From positions 1 through 64,000 of the forward strand of contig JAFYWK010000059.1 of NCBI GenBank assembly GCA_017558065.1: a DNA stretch of 64,000 nucleotides, written 5' to 3'. This DNA is from Paludibacteraceae bacterium (GTDB lineage: Bacteria > Bacteroidota > Bacteroidia > Bacteroidales > Paludibacteraceae). Positions 27,756-34,853 of this stretch are shown one piece after another (the stretch's first letter is position 1; each line of letters begins with the position of its first letter). Both the position numbers and the translations under genes were made by a program. The notes below the pieces were generated by a model. The model was given only the letters and a program-made list of their open reading frames with translations. It ran no database searches and was not told where the DNA came from.

Positions 27756-29987
27756 CTATACCAAACGTTCCAGTTTAGCGTATGTGACAAGCAGGGTTTT
27801 CTTGCCTACCGCATCAAACTGAATATCAATCTTATCGTTGTCGTTCTCGCGATAGACTTCCAACACCGTACCCGCACCAAAGACGCGGTGCATCACACGG
27901 TCATCTTTTGCCCATTCCGAACGAATCGTCTTGCGCTTCGACTTCTCCTTGGCGCCAGTAGTAGGCGTGAGATGCGAATGTGTATGCGTGATGGTTGGTA
28001 TCTCTTTCTTAGGAGCAGGACGATGCACCACTTCATCCGTATTCAGCAGGAACTGGCGGTCGATATCCTTCAAGAAGCGCGAAGGTGTCGTGAAAGCCAC
28101 TTGACCATTGCGGAAACGCTGTCTGGCATTCATCAGGAAACAGCGCTCCATACTACGCGTGATAGCCACATAGAACAGGCGACGCTCTTCCTCTATCTCA
28201 TGCAACGTCTGACTAAAAGCAGAGGGGAACAAGTTCTCTTCCATGCCCACTATCAATGTAGCACGAAACTCCAATCCCTTGGCAGCATGGACAGTGAGCA
28301 GGGTGACACGTTCTTGCATATCGTCCAGATGCTCATCTTGGTCGGTGAGCAAACTGACCTCTGCCAAGAAATCCGCAATTGGTGTGAAGTCAATACCGTC
28401 CTGCTGACGGCGTTCGCAGAACTCGTGGATACTGCTGAGCATCTCCTCCAGGTTCTCATAGCGAGCCACACCTTCTGGAGTGGTATCACTCTTGGCTTCG
28501 CGCAAGATACCCGTTTGTGTCATCAGGTCTTGGGCAAACACGTATGCATCTTTGGTCTGCATATCTTCGGCAAAGCGCTCTATCATCTGCGCAAACTCGC
28601 TCACTTTCTTTTGGGTCGCGGCTGACAGGTCACTGGTCATTCGCTCGGGCGCTATAGCCACCTGCATGAGCGAACATTTATTCAGCCGTGACGCCTCCAT
28701 CAATCGTCCCACGGTGGTATCACCTATACCGCGTGTGGGATAATTGACCACGCGCAAAAACGCTTCGTTGTCATCACGGTTGGTCACCAAACGCAAGTAT
28801 GCCAGCGCATCTTTGATTTCTTTGCGTTGGTAGAAACTGGTACCGCCGTAGATGCGATATGGGATATTCAGTTGTCGCAACTCATCCTCTATCACACGTG
28901 ACTGCGCATTGGTGCGGTACATGATAGCAATATCGTCGTAGGAATATACGGATGGTGCCAATCGCTGTACCTGCTTGGCTACAGCTTTGGCTTCATCACG
29001 ATCGGTCATATAGGTAGATAGCGAAATGCGCTCACCTATATGCAAATCAGAGAAAACCTCCTTGCGTATCTGCCCCTTGTTGTGACGAATCAGCGAGTTA
29101 GCCGCATTCACAATGGTCTGAGTAGAACGGTAGTTCTGCTCCAACTTGAAGAGCTGCGCCTCGGGGTAATCTTTCTGGAAATTCAGTATATTGCTAATAT
29201 CCGCACCGCGGAATGAGTAGATGGACTGTGCATCATCTCCTACCACACAAATGCGGTGATGCTGTTCAGCTAGCTTCTTGATGATCATATATTGTGCCCG
29301 GTTGGTGTCTTGATACTCATCCACCAGTATATACTGAAACAGCTCCTGATACTTCTCTGCCACTTCAGGAAACTTATTCAGCAGGTTGTAGGTATTGACC
29401 AAGATATCATCAAAATCCATTGCGTTGGCTGCTTTCAGGCGGCGATTATACTCTGTATATACACGCGCCATCTCTTGCATCTTCTCAAATCGGTCGCGCA
29501 TGAGATACTCGCGATCTGCTGCATACAGATTAGGCGACTGCAACTTGTTCTTCGCCATAGAGATACGAGCATGCACCACACTGGGCTTATAGACCTTATC
29601 ATCCAGCTGCATATCTTTGATGATATGCTTAATCACAGACTTAGAGTCGGTGGTATCATAGATACTATAGTCATGCGTATATCCCAATAACTGTGCCTCT
29701 TGGCGCAGTAGGCGTGAGAATATAGAATGGAAGGTACCCATCCACAGATAACGTGCACTCTCCTCGCCCACCAGTTGGCAGATGCGGCTCTTCATTTCGC
29801 GTGCAGCTTTATTGGTAAAGGTCAACGCTAATATATGTCCCGCAGCAATCCCTTGCTCCAGCAAGTGGGCTACTTTATAGGTCAAGACACGTGTTTTGCC
29901 AGACCCAGCACCTGCAATAACCAGATGAGGACCTTCGTTATAAACCACAGCAGCAAGTTGCGAAGCATTGAGAGTCGATGTGTTCAT
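27756..29987 (-). CDS. pcrA: UvrD/PcrA-type ATP-dependent DNA helicase
   Basis: A 743-aa superfamily 1 3'-5' helicase for nucleotide-excision repair and replication-fork upkeep. Motifs in order: Q motif (LNASQLAAV), Walker A AGAGSGKT (about 25-32), ALTFTNKAAREM, LVDEYQDTNRAQY, VVGDDAQSIYSFRGAD, EQNYRS, TVHAAKGLEF and VAITRSMERC. The C-terminal 75 residues have the degenerate Tudor-like segment usual in PcrA (DDRVMHRVFGAGTVLEV). I cannot separate UvrD from PcrA naming; the Tudor-like end favours PcrA. Confidence 0.94.
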   Translation of the reverse strand: MNTSTLNASQLAAVVYNEGPHLVIAGAGSGKTRVLTYKVAHLLEQGIAAGHILALTFTNKAAREMKSRICQLVGEESARYLWMGTFHSIFSRLLRQEAQLLGYTHDYSIYDTTDSKSVIKHIIKDMQLDDKVYKPSVVHARISMAKNKLQSPNLYAADREYLMRDRFEKMQEMARVYTEYNRRLKAANAMDFDDILVNTYNLLNKFPEVAEKYQELFQYILVDEYQDTNRAQYMIIKKLAEQHHRICVVGDDAQSIYSFRGADISNILNFQKDYPEAQLFKLEQNYRSTQTIVNAANSLIRHNKGQIRKEVFSDLHIGERISLSTYMTDRDEAKAVAKQVQRLAPSVYSYDDIAIMYRTNAQSRVIEDELRQLNIPYRIYGGTSFYQRKEIKDALAYLRLVTNRDDNEAFLRVVNYPTRGIGDTTVGRLMEASRLNKCSLMQVAIAPERMTSDLSAATQKKVSEFAQMIERFAEDMQTKDAYVFAQDLMTQTGILREAKSDTTPEGVARYENLEEMLSSIHEFCERRQQDGIDFTPIADFLAEVSLLTDQDEHLDDMQERVTLLTVHAAKGLEFRATLIVGMEENLFPSAFSQTLHEIEEERRLFYVAITRSMERCFLMNARQRFRNGQVAFTTPSRFLKDIDRQFLLNTDEVVHRPAPKKEIPTITHTHSHLTPTTGAKEKSKRKTIRSEWAKDDRVMHRVFGAGTVLEVYRENDNDKIDIQFDAVGKKTLLVTYAKLERLV

Positions 29988-30039
29988 AGGTACAGAAAAA
30001 TTTATTAGTCACTACAATATTCTACGATAAAACGGACTG

Positions 30040-30071
30040 CAAAGTTACAAAAAAAAATTGAATTGTGCAAA
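30040..30071 (-). promoter_or_regulatory. Promoter of the helicase gene
   Basis: Minus strand TTTG (30071-30068), 20 bases, TAACTTTG (30047-30040): a perfect -33/-7 pair, about 55 bases before the ATG at 29987. Confidence 0.75.
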
Positions 30072-30084
30072 TATGAGGCAAATA

Positions 30085-30786
30085 TTAGTCATATTTCTCT
30101 ATCAGTTTCTCCACCAATTCAGGAACACCGATGGAGGCCTTTTTCTGGATGTGGTGGGCGCGGTATCGGTAGATACCGAGTTCGGGTGTGTTGGGATCTA
30201 CCACATAAATCTCTGCCGAATGTGGCGCATATTGCAGCAATGATGCAGCGGGATAGACATTGAGCGAGGTACCCACCACGATGAGTATATCGGCTTGACT
30301 GGCCACTTCGCAAGCCAACGGAAAATACGGCACGTCTTCGCCAAAGAAGACTACATATGGGCGAAGGAGCGAGCCGTCGGGGTGGCGGTCGCCATAGTGT
30401 TGCTCCCAACCGTCCAGGTCGATGGTGGCCAGTTGGTTGGTTTCGGAGCGAAGCTTGGTGATTTCGCCGTGCAGGTGAATGACATCGTGGCTGCCAGCCC
30501 GCTCGTGGAGGTTGTCGATGTTTTGGGTGATGACTTGGGTGTCGGGGAATACTTCTTGCAGGCGAGCAATGGCATGATGCGCAGCATTAGGTTGTGCAGC
30601 GAGGGCTTCGCGGCGACGCATGTTGTAGAACTCAACGCAGAGTTGTGGATTGTTGAGCCATGCATCGTGGGTACATACATCTTCTATGCGGTAGCGGTCC
30701 CACATGCCGTCAGAACCACGAAAAGTACCTAATCCGCTCTCTGCGGACACGCCTGCTCCTGTAAAAACAACGATTTTCTTAGTCAT
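30085..30786 (-). CDS. cobB: Sir2-family NAD-dependent protein deacylase
   Basis: A 233-aa cytoplasmic sirtuin that removes acyl groups from lysines using NAD+. Motifs are VFTGAGVSAESGLGTFRG at the N-terminus, TQNIDNLHERAG, and HLHGE with the catalytic His. The start is the Met of MTKKIVVFTG at 30786; the frame is open further upstream, but that part contains the promoter at 30828-30859 and so is not coding. The four zinc-binding cysteines common in sirtuins are missing after HLHGE (EITKLRSETNQ follows). Confidence 0.92.
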   Translation of the reverse strand: MTKKIVVFTGAGVSAESGLGTFRGSDGMWDRYRIEDVCTHDAWLNNPQLCVEFYNMRRREALAAQPNAAHHAIARLQEVFPDTQVITQNIDNLHERAGSHDVIHLHGEITKLRSETNQLATIDLDGWEQHYGDRHPDGSLLRPYVVFFGEDVPYFPLACEVASQADILIVVGTSLNVYPAASLLQYAPHSAEIYVVDPNTPELGIYRYRAHHIQKKASIGVPELVEKLIEKYD

Positions 30787-30827
30787 AATAAATGGGGTGT
30801 TAATGGTTGATTTATGATTATCGAGTG

Positions 30828-30859
30828 CAAAGATACAAAAAATAAGGGAAAGTACCAAA
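30828..30859 (-). promoter_or_regulatory. Promoter of the sirtuin gene
   Basis: Minus strand TTTG (30859-30856), 20 bases, TATCTTTG (30835-30828). It fixes the cobB start at 30786. Confidence 0.75.
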
Positions 30860-30881
30860 TTATATAGTTAGAAAGTGGAAT

Positions 30882-30916
30882 AAAGTGGTAGTTCGGAATT
30901 TCCGACATACCACTTT
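30882..30916. terminator. Long near-palindrome after the small-gene array
   Basis: AAAGTGGTA...TCGGAA faces TTCCGA...TACCACTTT, a near-perfect inverted repeat of about 35 bases. It sits 30 bases past the stop of the small lipoprotein gene, and UUUAUU follows on the minus strand, so it probably ends the array transcript. Confidence 0.6.
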
Positions 30917-30946
30917 GAGAACGAAAGAAGAGTGCATGGGTATTTG

Positions 30947-31162
30947 CTAATTCTTCTTGGCGTTGTACGACTCGATGGTCTTGGTCTGGATTATTACTGC
31001 CGTGTCGCCACGGGTGAGCGAACGGCTCTCGGTGGTGATAGTGCGTGTGACGTTGCATGAGGTCAATCCGAGTGCCATGGCAATGGCAGTGGCGATGGAC
31101 ACCACCAGATACTTAATGGCCTTCCTGAGGCGTTCTTTCTGAATATCGGTTAATGGTTTCAT
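30947..31162 (-). CDS. Small putative lipoprotein (71 aa)
   Basis: A 71-residue protein with a charged N-terminal stretch (MKPLTDIQKERLRKAIK), a hydrophobic segment and a lipobox-like LTSC (about residues 33-36), then a polar tail (NVTRTITTESRSLTRGDTAV). It could be a membrane-anchored lipoprotein or a one-pass membrane protein. It is last in the minus-strand array 33824-30947, about 170 bases after the preceding gene, with a palindromic repeat patch between. Function not recognised. Confidence 0.65.
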   Translation of the reverse strand: MKPLTDIQKERLRKAIKYLVVSIATAIAMALGLTSCNVTRTITTESRSLTRGDTAVIIQTKTIESYNAKKN

Positions 31163-31189
31163 TGTTTGGTGTTTTAGAGGTTAGAAGTT

Positions 31190-31330
31190 AGATTGCCCTA
31201 AAGGGCTGGAAGTTCGGGCTAAAGCCCTTGAAGATCGCCCTAAAGGGCTGGAAGATTGGGCTGAAGCCCTTGAAGACTTCAAGCGAAGCGATCTTCCATC
31301 TTCAGCGAAGCGATCTTCAAGCGCAGCGAT
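31190..31330. repeat. Palindromic 21-bp repeat array
   Basis: On the minus strand four units of about 21 bases alternate between TCTTCAAGGGCTTtAGCCC and TCTTCCAGCCCTTTAGGGC. Each core is an inverted repeat (AAGGGCT..AGCCC or GCCCTTTAGGGC). Next to them GAAGATCGCTTCGCT is repeated twice with a variant. It resembles REP-like intergenic repeats. Confidence 0.8.
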
Positions 31331-31331
31331 C

Positions 31332-31655
31332 TCACCCCTCATAGTCATTCCACTCTTGGCGGAAGACGTAGCGATAGAGGGTCTTGTACTTGGTTTGCGC
31401 CTTGAACGCCATCATGTCTGCAGCGGCTTGCGATGGGTCAGCCATACGCGAGCGGGTAGCAGCAGCCACAGCAGCAAACTTCGCGCGGTGCATGAGCTCC
31501 TTCTCGGTGTAGGGTTTGTTCTGCAAGTCACGTTCACCGCGAACGGAGGTGTACTTATGCTCCGACTGCTTGCGGTAGTTGTAGGTGGTGCGGAACTTTT
31601 TGGAGATTTTTCCAGAGATATGATGAATAGGGTCTTCGTAAACGACTTGTGCCAT
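31332..31655 (-). CDS. Small array protein A (107 aa), paralogue of protein B
   Basis: Start chosen at MAQVVYEDPIHHISGKISKK (31655), because the upstream extension runs into conserved repeat DNA. The protein is basic. It shares with the 99-aa protein at 31936-32235 the pattern P....GKI.K near the start, an Ala-rich helix in the middle, and A.K.Q..YK(T/S)L..Y....E near the end, so the two are paralogues. No signal peptide or catalytic motif was found. The function is unknown; the size, charge and repeats around it suggest a mobile or phage-like module. Confidence 0.7.
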   Translation of the reverse strand: MAQVVYEDPIHHISGKISKKFRTTYNYRKQSEHKYTSVRGERDLQNKPYTEKELMHRAKFAAVAAATRSRMADPSQAAADMMAFKAQTKYKTLYRYVFRQEWNDYEG

Positions 31656-31935
31656 ATGTGTTCGGCAATCGAACACCGAGTATAATTTTAAGACAATTGA
31701 TGTCAATTAGGATGTCAATTATTCTTATCTCGCCATACGGCTCGAACGATCTGCTCATTCGCTTTACTCATTCAGCCGTACGTCAATTCAATGATTATCT
31801 TTTGTTTCTGCCCAAATGAATGCAACGCGTTGCATTAGTGGGCAGAACAAAATGATTGTTTTTACTCGGAGTTCGAGATCCTCTATGCCGGAGAGGGGGT
31901 TTTTGAGTTTAGTGTTTAGAGTTTAGTGATTGGGA
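31656..31935. repeat. Repeat-block intergenic region 1 (array)
   Basis: It contains GACAATT (31692), GTCAATT (31702, 31714 and, after a 58-base interruption, 31782); a palindrome of about 50 bases with CTGCCCA (31808-31814), AATGCAACGCGTTGCATT (31819-31836) and TGGGCAG (31839-31845); and a block ACTCGGAGTTCG (about 31870). Near the start codon the block recurs inverted (minus strand ACTCGGTGTTCG, about 31667-31681). The 58-base interruption is itself a hairpin (TACGGCT...AGCCGTA). Confidence 0.8.
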
Positions 31936-32235
31936 TTAGAGTTTTGCCATCTCTTGTGCCATCATGTAGCCATGCAGAGACTTGTACTGGCTTTGCTTTT
32001 TGAAGGCCTCTTTGTAAGCAGCAATCTGCTCTTCTGTAAGGGCTTTGACATTGGCTGAAGCTGTAGCCATTTTGGTTTGTTGCGCTTTTTGTGCGGTAGA
32101 TGGTTCACCCGTGTAAGGGTTACAGATTTGCGAGGTGAAGGTTTCGCCGTACATCTCTTTGAAGATAATGTCGGAGTGTTTGCAGATTTTGCCACGGAAT
32201 TGGCGGAATGGTGCTTCTAATTTGATTTTTGACAT
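31936..32235 (-). CDS. Small array protein B (99 aa), paralogue of protein A
   Basis: A 99-residue basic protein starting MSKIKLEAPFRQFRGKICK. It aligns with the 107-aa protein downstream (GKI.K near the start; AFKKQSQYKSLHGYMMAQE near the end). The leader contains GTTCGGCAAT just before the start, as for protein A, and a hairpin CCGCTCGA-GGAAGTTGAT-TCGAGCGG (32322-32347). A gene between two nearly identical repeat regions is the notable feature. No known function. Confidence 0.7.
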   Translation of the reverse strand: MSKIKLEAPFRQFRGKICKHSDIIFKEMYGETFTSQICNPYTGEPSTAQKAQQTKMATASANVKALTEEQIAAYKEAFKKQSQYKSLHGYMMAQEMAKL

Positions 32236-32578
32236 GTTAGTTCGGCAATGAACGGGAGTAAAGAAAACAACAGTTGGAGGTTTAAATCAACAACAATAAC
32301 AACAATATATTCAACAACTTCCGCTCGAATCAACTTCCTCGAGCGGCGAGGGATCATTTTTTGTAACAAAAATAATTAAAAATCAAGGATTTGTTTTTAA
32401 GACAATTGGCGTCAATTTGGTTGTCAATTTTTGTCAATTCAAGATTTATCTTTTGTTTTTGCCCAAATGAATGCAACAAATTGCATTGGTGGGCAAAACA
32501 AAATAAGATATTTATACTCGGTGTTCGGAAATCCTCTATGCCGTGAGAGGGGTTAAAGGGTTAATTAAGAATTTTGAA
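32236..32578. repeat. Repeat-block intergenic region 2 (array)
   Basis: Contents by position: TTGCCGAAC-type start block (minus, 32240-32260); hairpin 32322-32347; ACAAAAATAATTAAAAAT (32366-32383); four heptamers GACAATT/GTCAATT at 32401, 32411, 32423 and 32433 (steps 10, 12, 10); palindrome TGCCCA...AATGCAACAAATTGCATT...TGGGCA (32460-32495); block ACTCGGTGTTCGG (32517-32529) and CCTCTATGCCGTGAGAGG. No gene is seen. Confidence 0.8.
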
Positions 32579-32845
32579 TTAAGAATTGATAGTATGGAGT
32601 GTGCACGTCCAGCAGTGGTTGAAGGTGAGGGACTGGGCGAGGGTTTGACGGATGATGTCGCATGCCTCGTCGGGATAGAAGAGTTTAGGGTCAAGAGGAA
32701 TGACTTTGACGGTGAGGGTGGTGCCCTTGGTAGTAAACTCGGGATTGAGGGTTTCCAAATGAAAGAGGACTGCCTCTTTGGCTTGGAGCATTTCTTCTGC
32801 GCTTTGGCAGGGAATGGAGATGATGACGAAATGTTTTTGTTTCAT
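32579..32845 (-). CDS. Small array protein C (88 aa), unknown
   Basis: An 88-residue protein starting MKQKHFVIISIPCQSAEEML (ATG at 32845; the upstream extension would need a GTG and is AT-rich leader). It has alternating strands and helices and no signal peptide, and it is not clearly related to proteins A and B. Repeat block 2 lies downstream and block 3 upstream. Function not recognised. Confidence 0.6.
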   Translation of the reverse strand: MKQKHFVIISIPCQSAEEMLQAKEAVLFHLETLNPEFTTKGTTLTVKVIPLDPKLFYPDEACDIIRQTLAQSLTFNHCWTCTLHTINS

Positions 32846-33128
32846 ATTGATAGGATATATAAAATTTAAAAACAACTTAAACACCTTCCACTCGAATCAA
32901 CTTCCTCGAGCGGCGAGGGAATTTGTTGTAAAGACAATTCAGGTCAATTGGGTTGTCAATTTATGTCAATTCGAGGATGATTTTTTGAAACATAAATACG
33001 GCTTCGCCTACAAAAATAATTAAAAATGTAGCGTAGATATTTTTGTCATTCTTTCAATTAATTTAAGTGATTTAACTTTGTCATGTTGGGTGCTGTCCTT
33101 TCTGTGGACGCGTTTCTATAATAATGCT

Positions 33129-33169
33129 GTAAAAATCTTCGGCGCGGAAGGGGTTTTGCGCCGAAGATT
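33129..33169 (-). terminator. Strong intrinsic terminator before the array
   Basis: AATCTTCGGCGC (33134-33145) pairs with GCGCCGAAGATT (33158-33169), a perfect 12-bp stem. On the minus strand TTTTT follows. It would stop the mannan-operon transcript before the small-gene array. Confidence 0.85.
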
Positions 33170-33196
33170 AGGCAATAGATAGGTAAAGATTAGGTA

Positions 33197-33233
33197 TAAA
33201 AAAATTGGAAGACCTTGTTAATCAAAGTCTTCC
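33197..33233 (-). terminator. Intrinsic terminator after the 182-aa gene
   Basis: GGAAGAC (33207-33213) pairs with GTCTTCC (33227-33233); on the minus strand AATTTTTTT follows. First of two tandem terminators. Confidence 0.8.
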
Positions 33234-33275
33234 ACTAATATAATTTTATTGAAGAAATTTTTCTTCGCGCGAAGA

Positions 33276-33824
33276 TTATGCCGAAGGTTGCAGAATTTTG
33301 AGCATTGTCTCTATGGTTGGTATTGCTATTTTTGATTCTTTTTGCTTGTGTAAGTTGTGAAAAGAACGACTATTAGTATCCACGAAATGACTTTCTACGA
33401 TTTGCCAAAGTTTTCCATTGGCAGGTATGGAGATTAATTCTTGCTCTATGGCTCGACGAATGAGACCATAGAGATAGGATGGTTTTGCTATCCATTTCAC
33501 TCGGGCTGTAGAATTTTCTCCAGAGAAGATGGCGAGGAAATCATCTGGATTGGTGTCTGGTGCAATCCATTTGGCTTGGAGTAAGCATTGATATAGTTGA
33601 GTAATCGGCATTGTTGTTTTTTGCCAAAAGCGATAGGTAAAGGTCGCTGTTTGTAACTTAGGCGTTCTCACACGGACAGTTGCCGTGGTAATGGCTGACT
33701 TACTACCATTGACAATTTGAATGCCGATACCAGTTGGTTCCACATTAGCAATCTCATATTCTACATACTTAGATTGTACATAGTCACCTGCTACATTGAT
33801 GATTATTTTTGCATTGTCTTCCAT
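33276..33824 (-). CDS. Conserved-looking protein of unknown function (182 aa)
   Basis: A 182-residue cytoplasmic protein starting MEDNAKIIINVAGDYVQ. The N-terminal part (to about residue 60) has alternating strand-forming residues. The C-terminal part has mixed helices (FWQKTTMPITQLYQCLLQAKWI, read as residues 66-87) and ends KIAIPTIETMLKILQPS. No known domain is recognised. It lies 53 bases after manA with no promoter match between, so it may be read from the mannan operon, yet its content gives no link to sugar use. Two terminators follow. Confidence 0.65.
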   Translation of the reverse strand: MEDNAKIIINVAGDYVQSKYVEYEIANVEPTGIGIQIVNGSKSAITTATVRVRTPKLQTATFTYRFWQKTTMPITQLYQCLLQAKWIAPDTNPDDFLAIFSGENSTARVKWIAKPSYLYGLIRRAIEQELISIPANGKLWQIVESHFVDTNSRSFHNLHKQKESKIAIPTIETMLKILQPSA

Positions 33825-33877
33825 AGCATGTATAAATATTTTTAGAATTGGTGATTGTATATAGGTTGCTTCAGCGA

Positions 33878-34852
33878 TTACATCGTTGCCGTTAGGAAGG
33901 TAGCGTTTCCGAAGATATAAAGCACATTTTCGGAAGCAGGGACAAGGAGTGTCTCGCCCTGCTTCACTCGAATACCATTAATATTAGCATCGCCCCAAAG
34001 GCAGACTACAATCACAAACGAATCGGAATGTAGGTTGATTTCCGCAGCCACCTGCACGACCACCCTATTCACTATGAAATAAGGGCAGTGGATCAGTTCG
34101 GAGTTGGGTTTGGTAGAGTCATAACTGGTACGATACTCTGGCCACACTTGGTAGTCAATCGCCTCTTTAGCCTGCTCCAAATGCAATTCGCGTGGAACAC
34201 CATTTGCATCCTTTCGACCAAAGTCATAAACGCGGTATGTAATATCGGATGTCTGTTGTATCTCGGTGAGGAAATTACCTGCTCCGATAGCATGCAATCG
34301 TCCCGCGGGAAGGAAGAAGAGGTCACCCTGGTGCGACTCGTGGGTAGCAATGACATCCTGCATAGGCGAATGACCATTGATAGGTTCTGCTTTGGCCAAG
34401 CGCTCGTAATCATCGGGCGTGATACTCTGTTTGAGTCCAGAGTAGATTTTCGCTCCCACATCTGCCTTAATGACATACCACATTTCGGTTTTGCCAGGGC
34501 ACTGATGTCGCTTTTGTGCGAGTTGGTCATCGGGGTGCACTTGGACGCTAAGGTCTTGGCGTGAGTCAATGAACTTAACCAGCAACGGGAAGGTATTGCC
34601 ATATGTCCGATACACTCTCTCGCCCACGAGAAGACCTTTGTACTTATCAATTAGTTGGGTAAGATTGAGCCCAAGGTCCACATCGCCAATGATACCTCGT
34701 TCCACTACCACCGACTCGTGTCCTGGCACACCGCTAATCTCCCACGATTCGCCGATATTGGGTTGTGCCGTGAAAATGCCTTTGAATGGAGCTATTTGGT
34801 AACCACCCCAAATAGTGGTTCTGAGATAAGGAGCAAACTTGTATGGTTTCAT
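33878..34852 (-). CDS. manA: Mannose-6-phosphate isomerase, class I (short form)
   Basis: A 324-aa zinc enzyme interconverting mannose-6-phosphate and fructose-6-phosphate, feeding mannose into glycolysis. Visible are YLRTTIWGG, the zinc motif QVHPDD (about 98-103), GKTEMWYVI, and DLFFLPAGRLHAIGAGNFLTEIQQTSDITYR (read as residues 176-206) with the His/Glu ligands. The length fits the Bacillus-type short form. It is the last recognisable gene of the mannan operon, one base after the epimerase gene. Confidence 0.93.
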   Translation of the reverse strand: MKPYKFAPYLRTTIWGGYQIAPFKGIFTAQPNIGESWEISGVPGHESVVVERGIIGDVDLGLNLTQLIDKYKGLLVGERVYRTYGNTFPLLVKFIDSRQDLSVQVHPDDQLAQKRHQCPGKTEMWYVIKADVGAKIYSGLKQSITPDDYERLAKAEPINGHSPMQDVIATHESHQGDLFFLPAGRLHAIGAGNFLTEIQQTSDITYRVYDFGRKDANGVPRELHLEQAKEAIDYQVWPEYRTSYDSTKPNSELIHCPYFIVNRVVVQVAAEINLHSDSFVIVVCLWGDANINGIRVKQGETLLVPASENVLYIFGNATFLTATM

Positions 34853-34853
34853 A

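Larger units (their letters stand above)
32846..33275. repeat. Repeat-block intergenic region 3 and terminators
   Basis: It holds the hairpin block (minus strand CCGCTCGA-GGAAGTTGAT-TCGAGTGG, about 32889-32914; the changed base still pairs G-U), then heptamers at 32933, 32943, 32955 and 32965 with the same 10, 12, 10 steps as region 2, and ACAAAAATAATTAAAAAT (33010-33027). The TGCCCA palindrome is missing here. Two terminators follow (33134-33169, 33207-33233). No gene is seen. Confidence 0.8.

Noticed and set aside
30787..30858. Longer N-terminus for the sirtuin
   Set aside because: The extension contains a perfect -33/-7 promoter, and the conserved Sir2 start follows the Met at 30786.
31656..32578. 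Integron attC sites in the small-gene array
   Set aside because: The palindromes recur between genes, but the core site GTTRRRY/RYYYAAC is not evident and there is no integrase in the window, so I do not call an integron.
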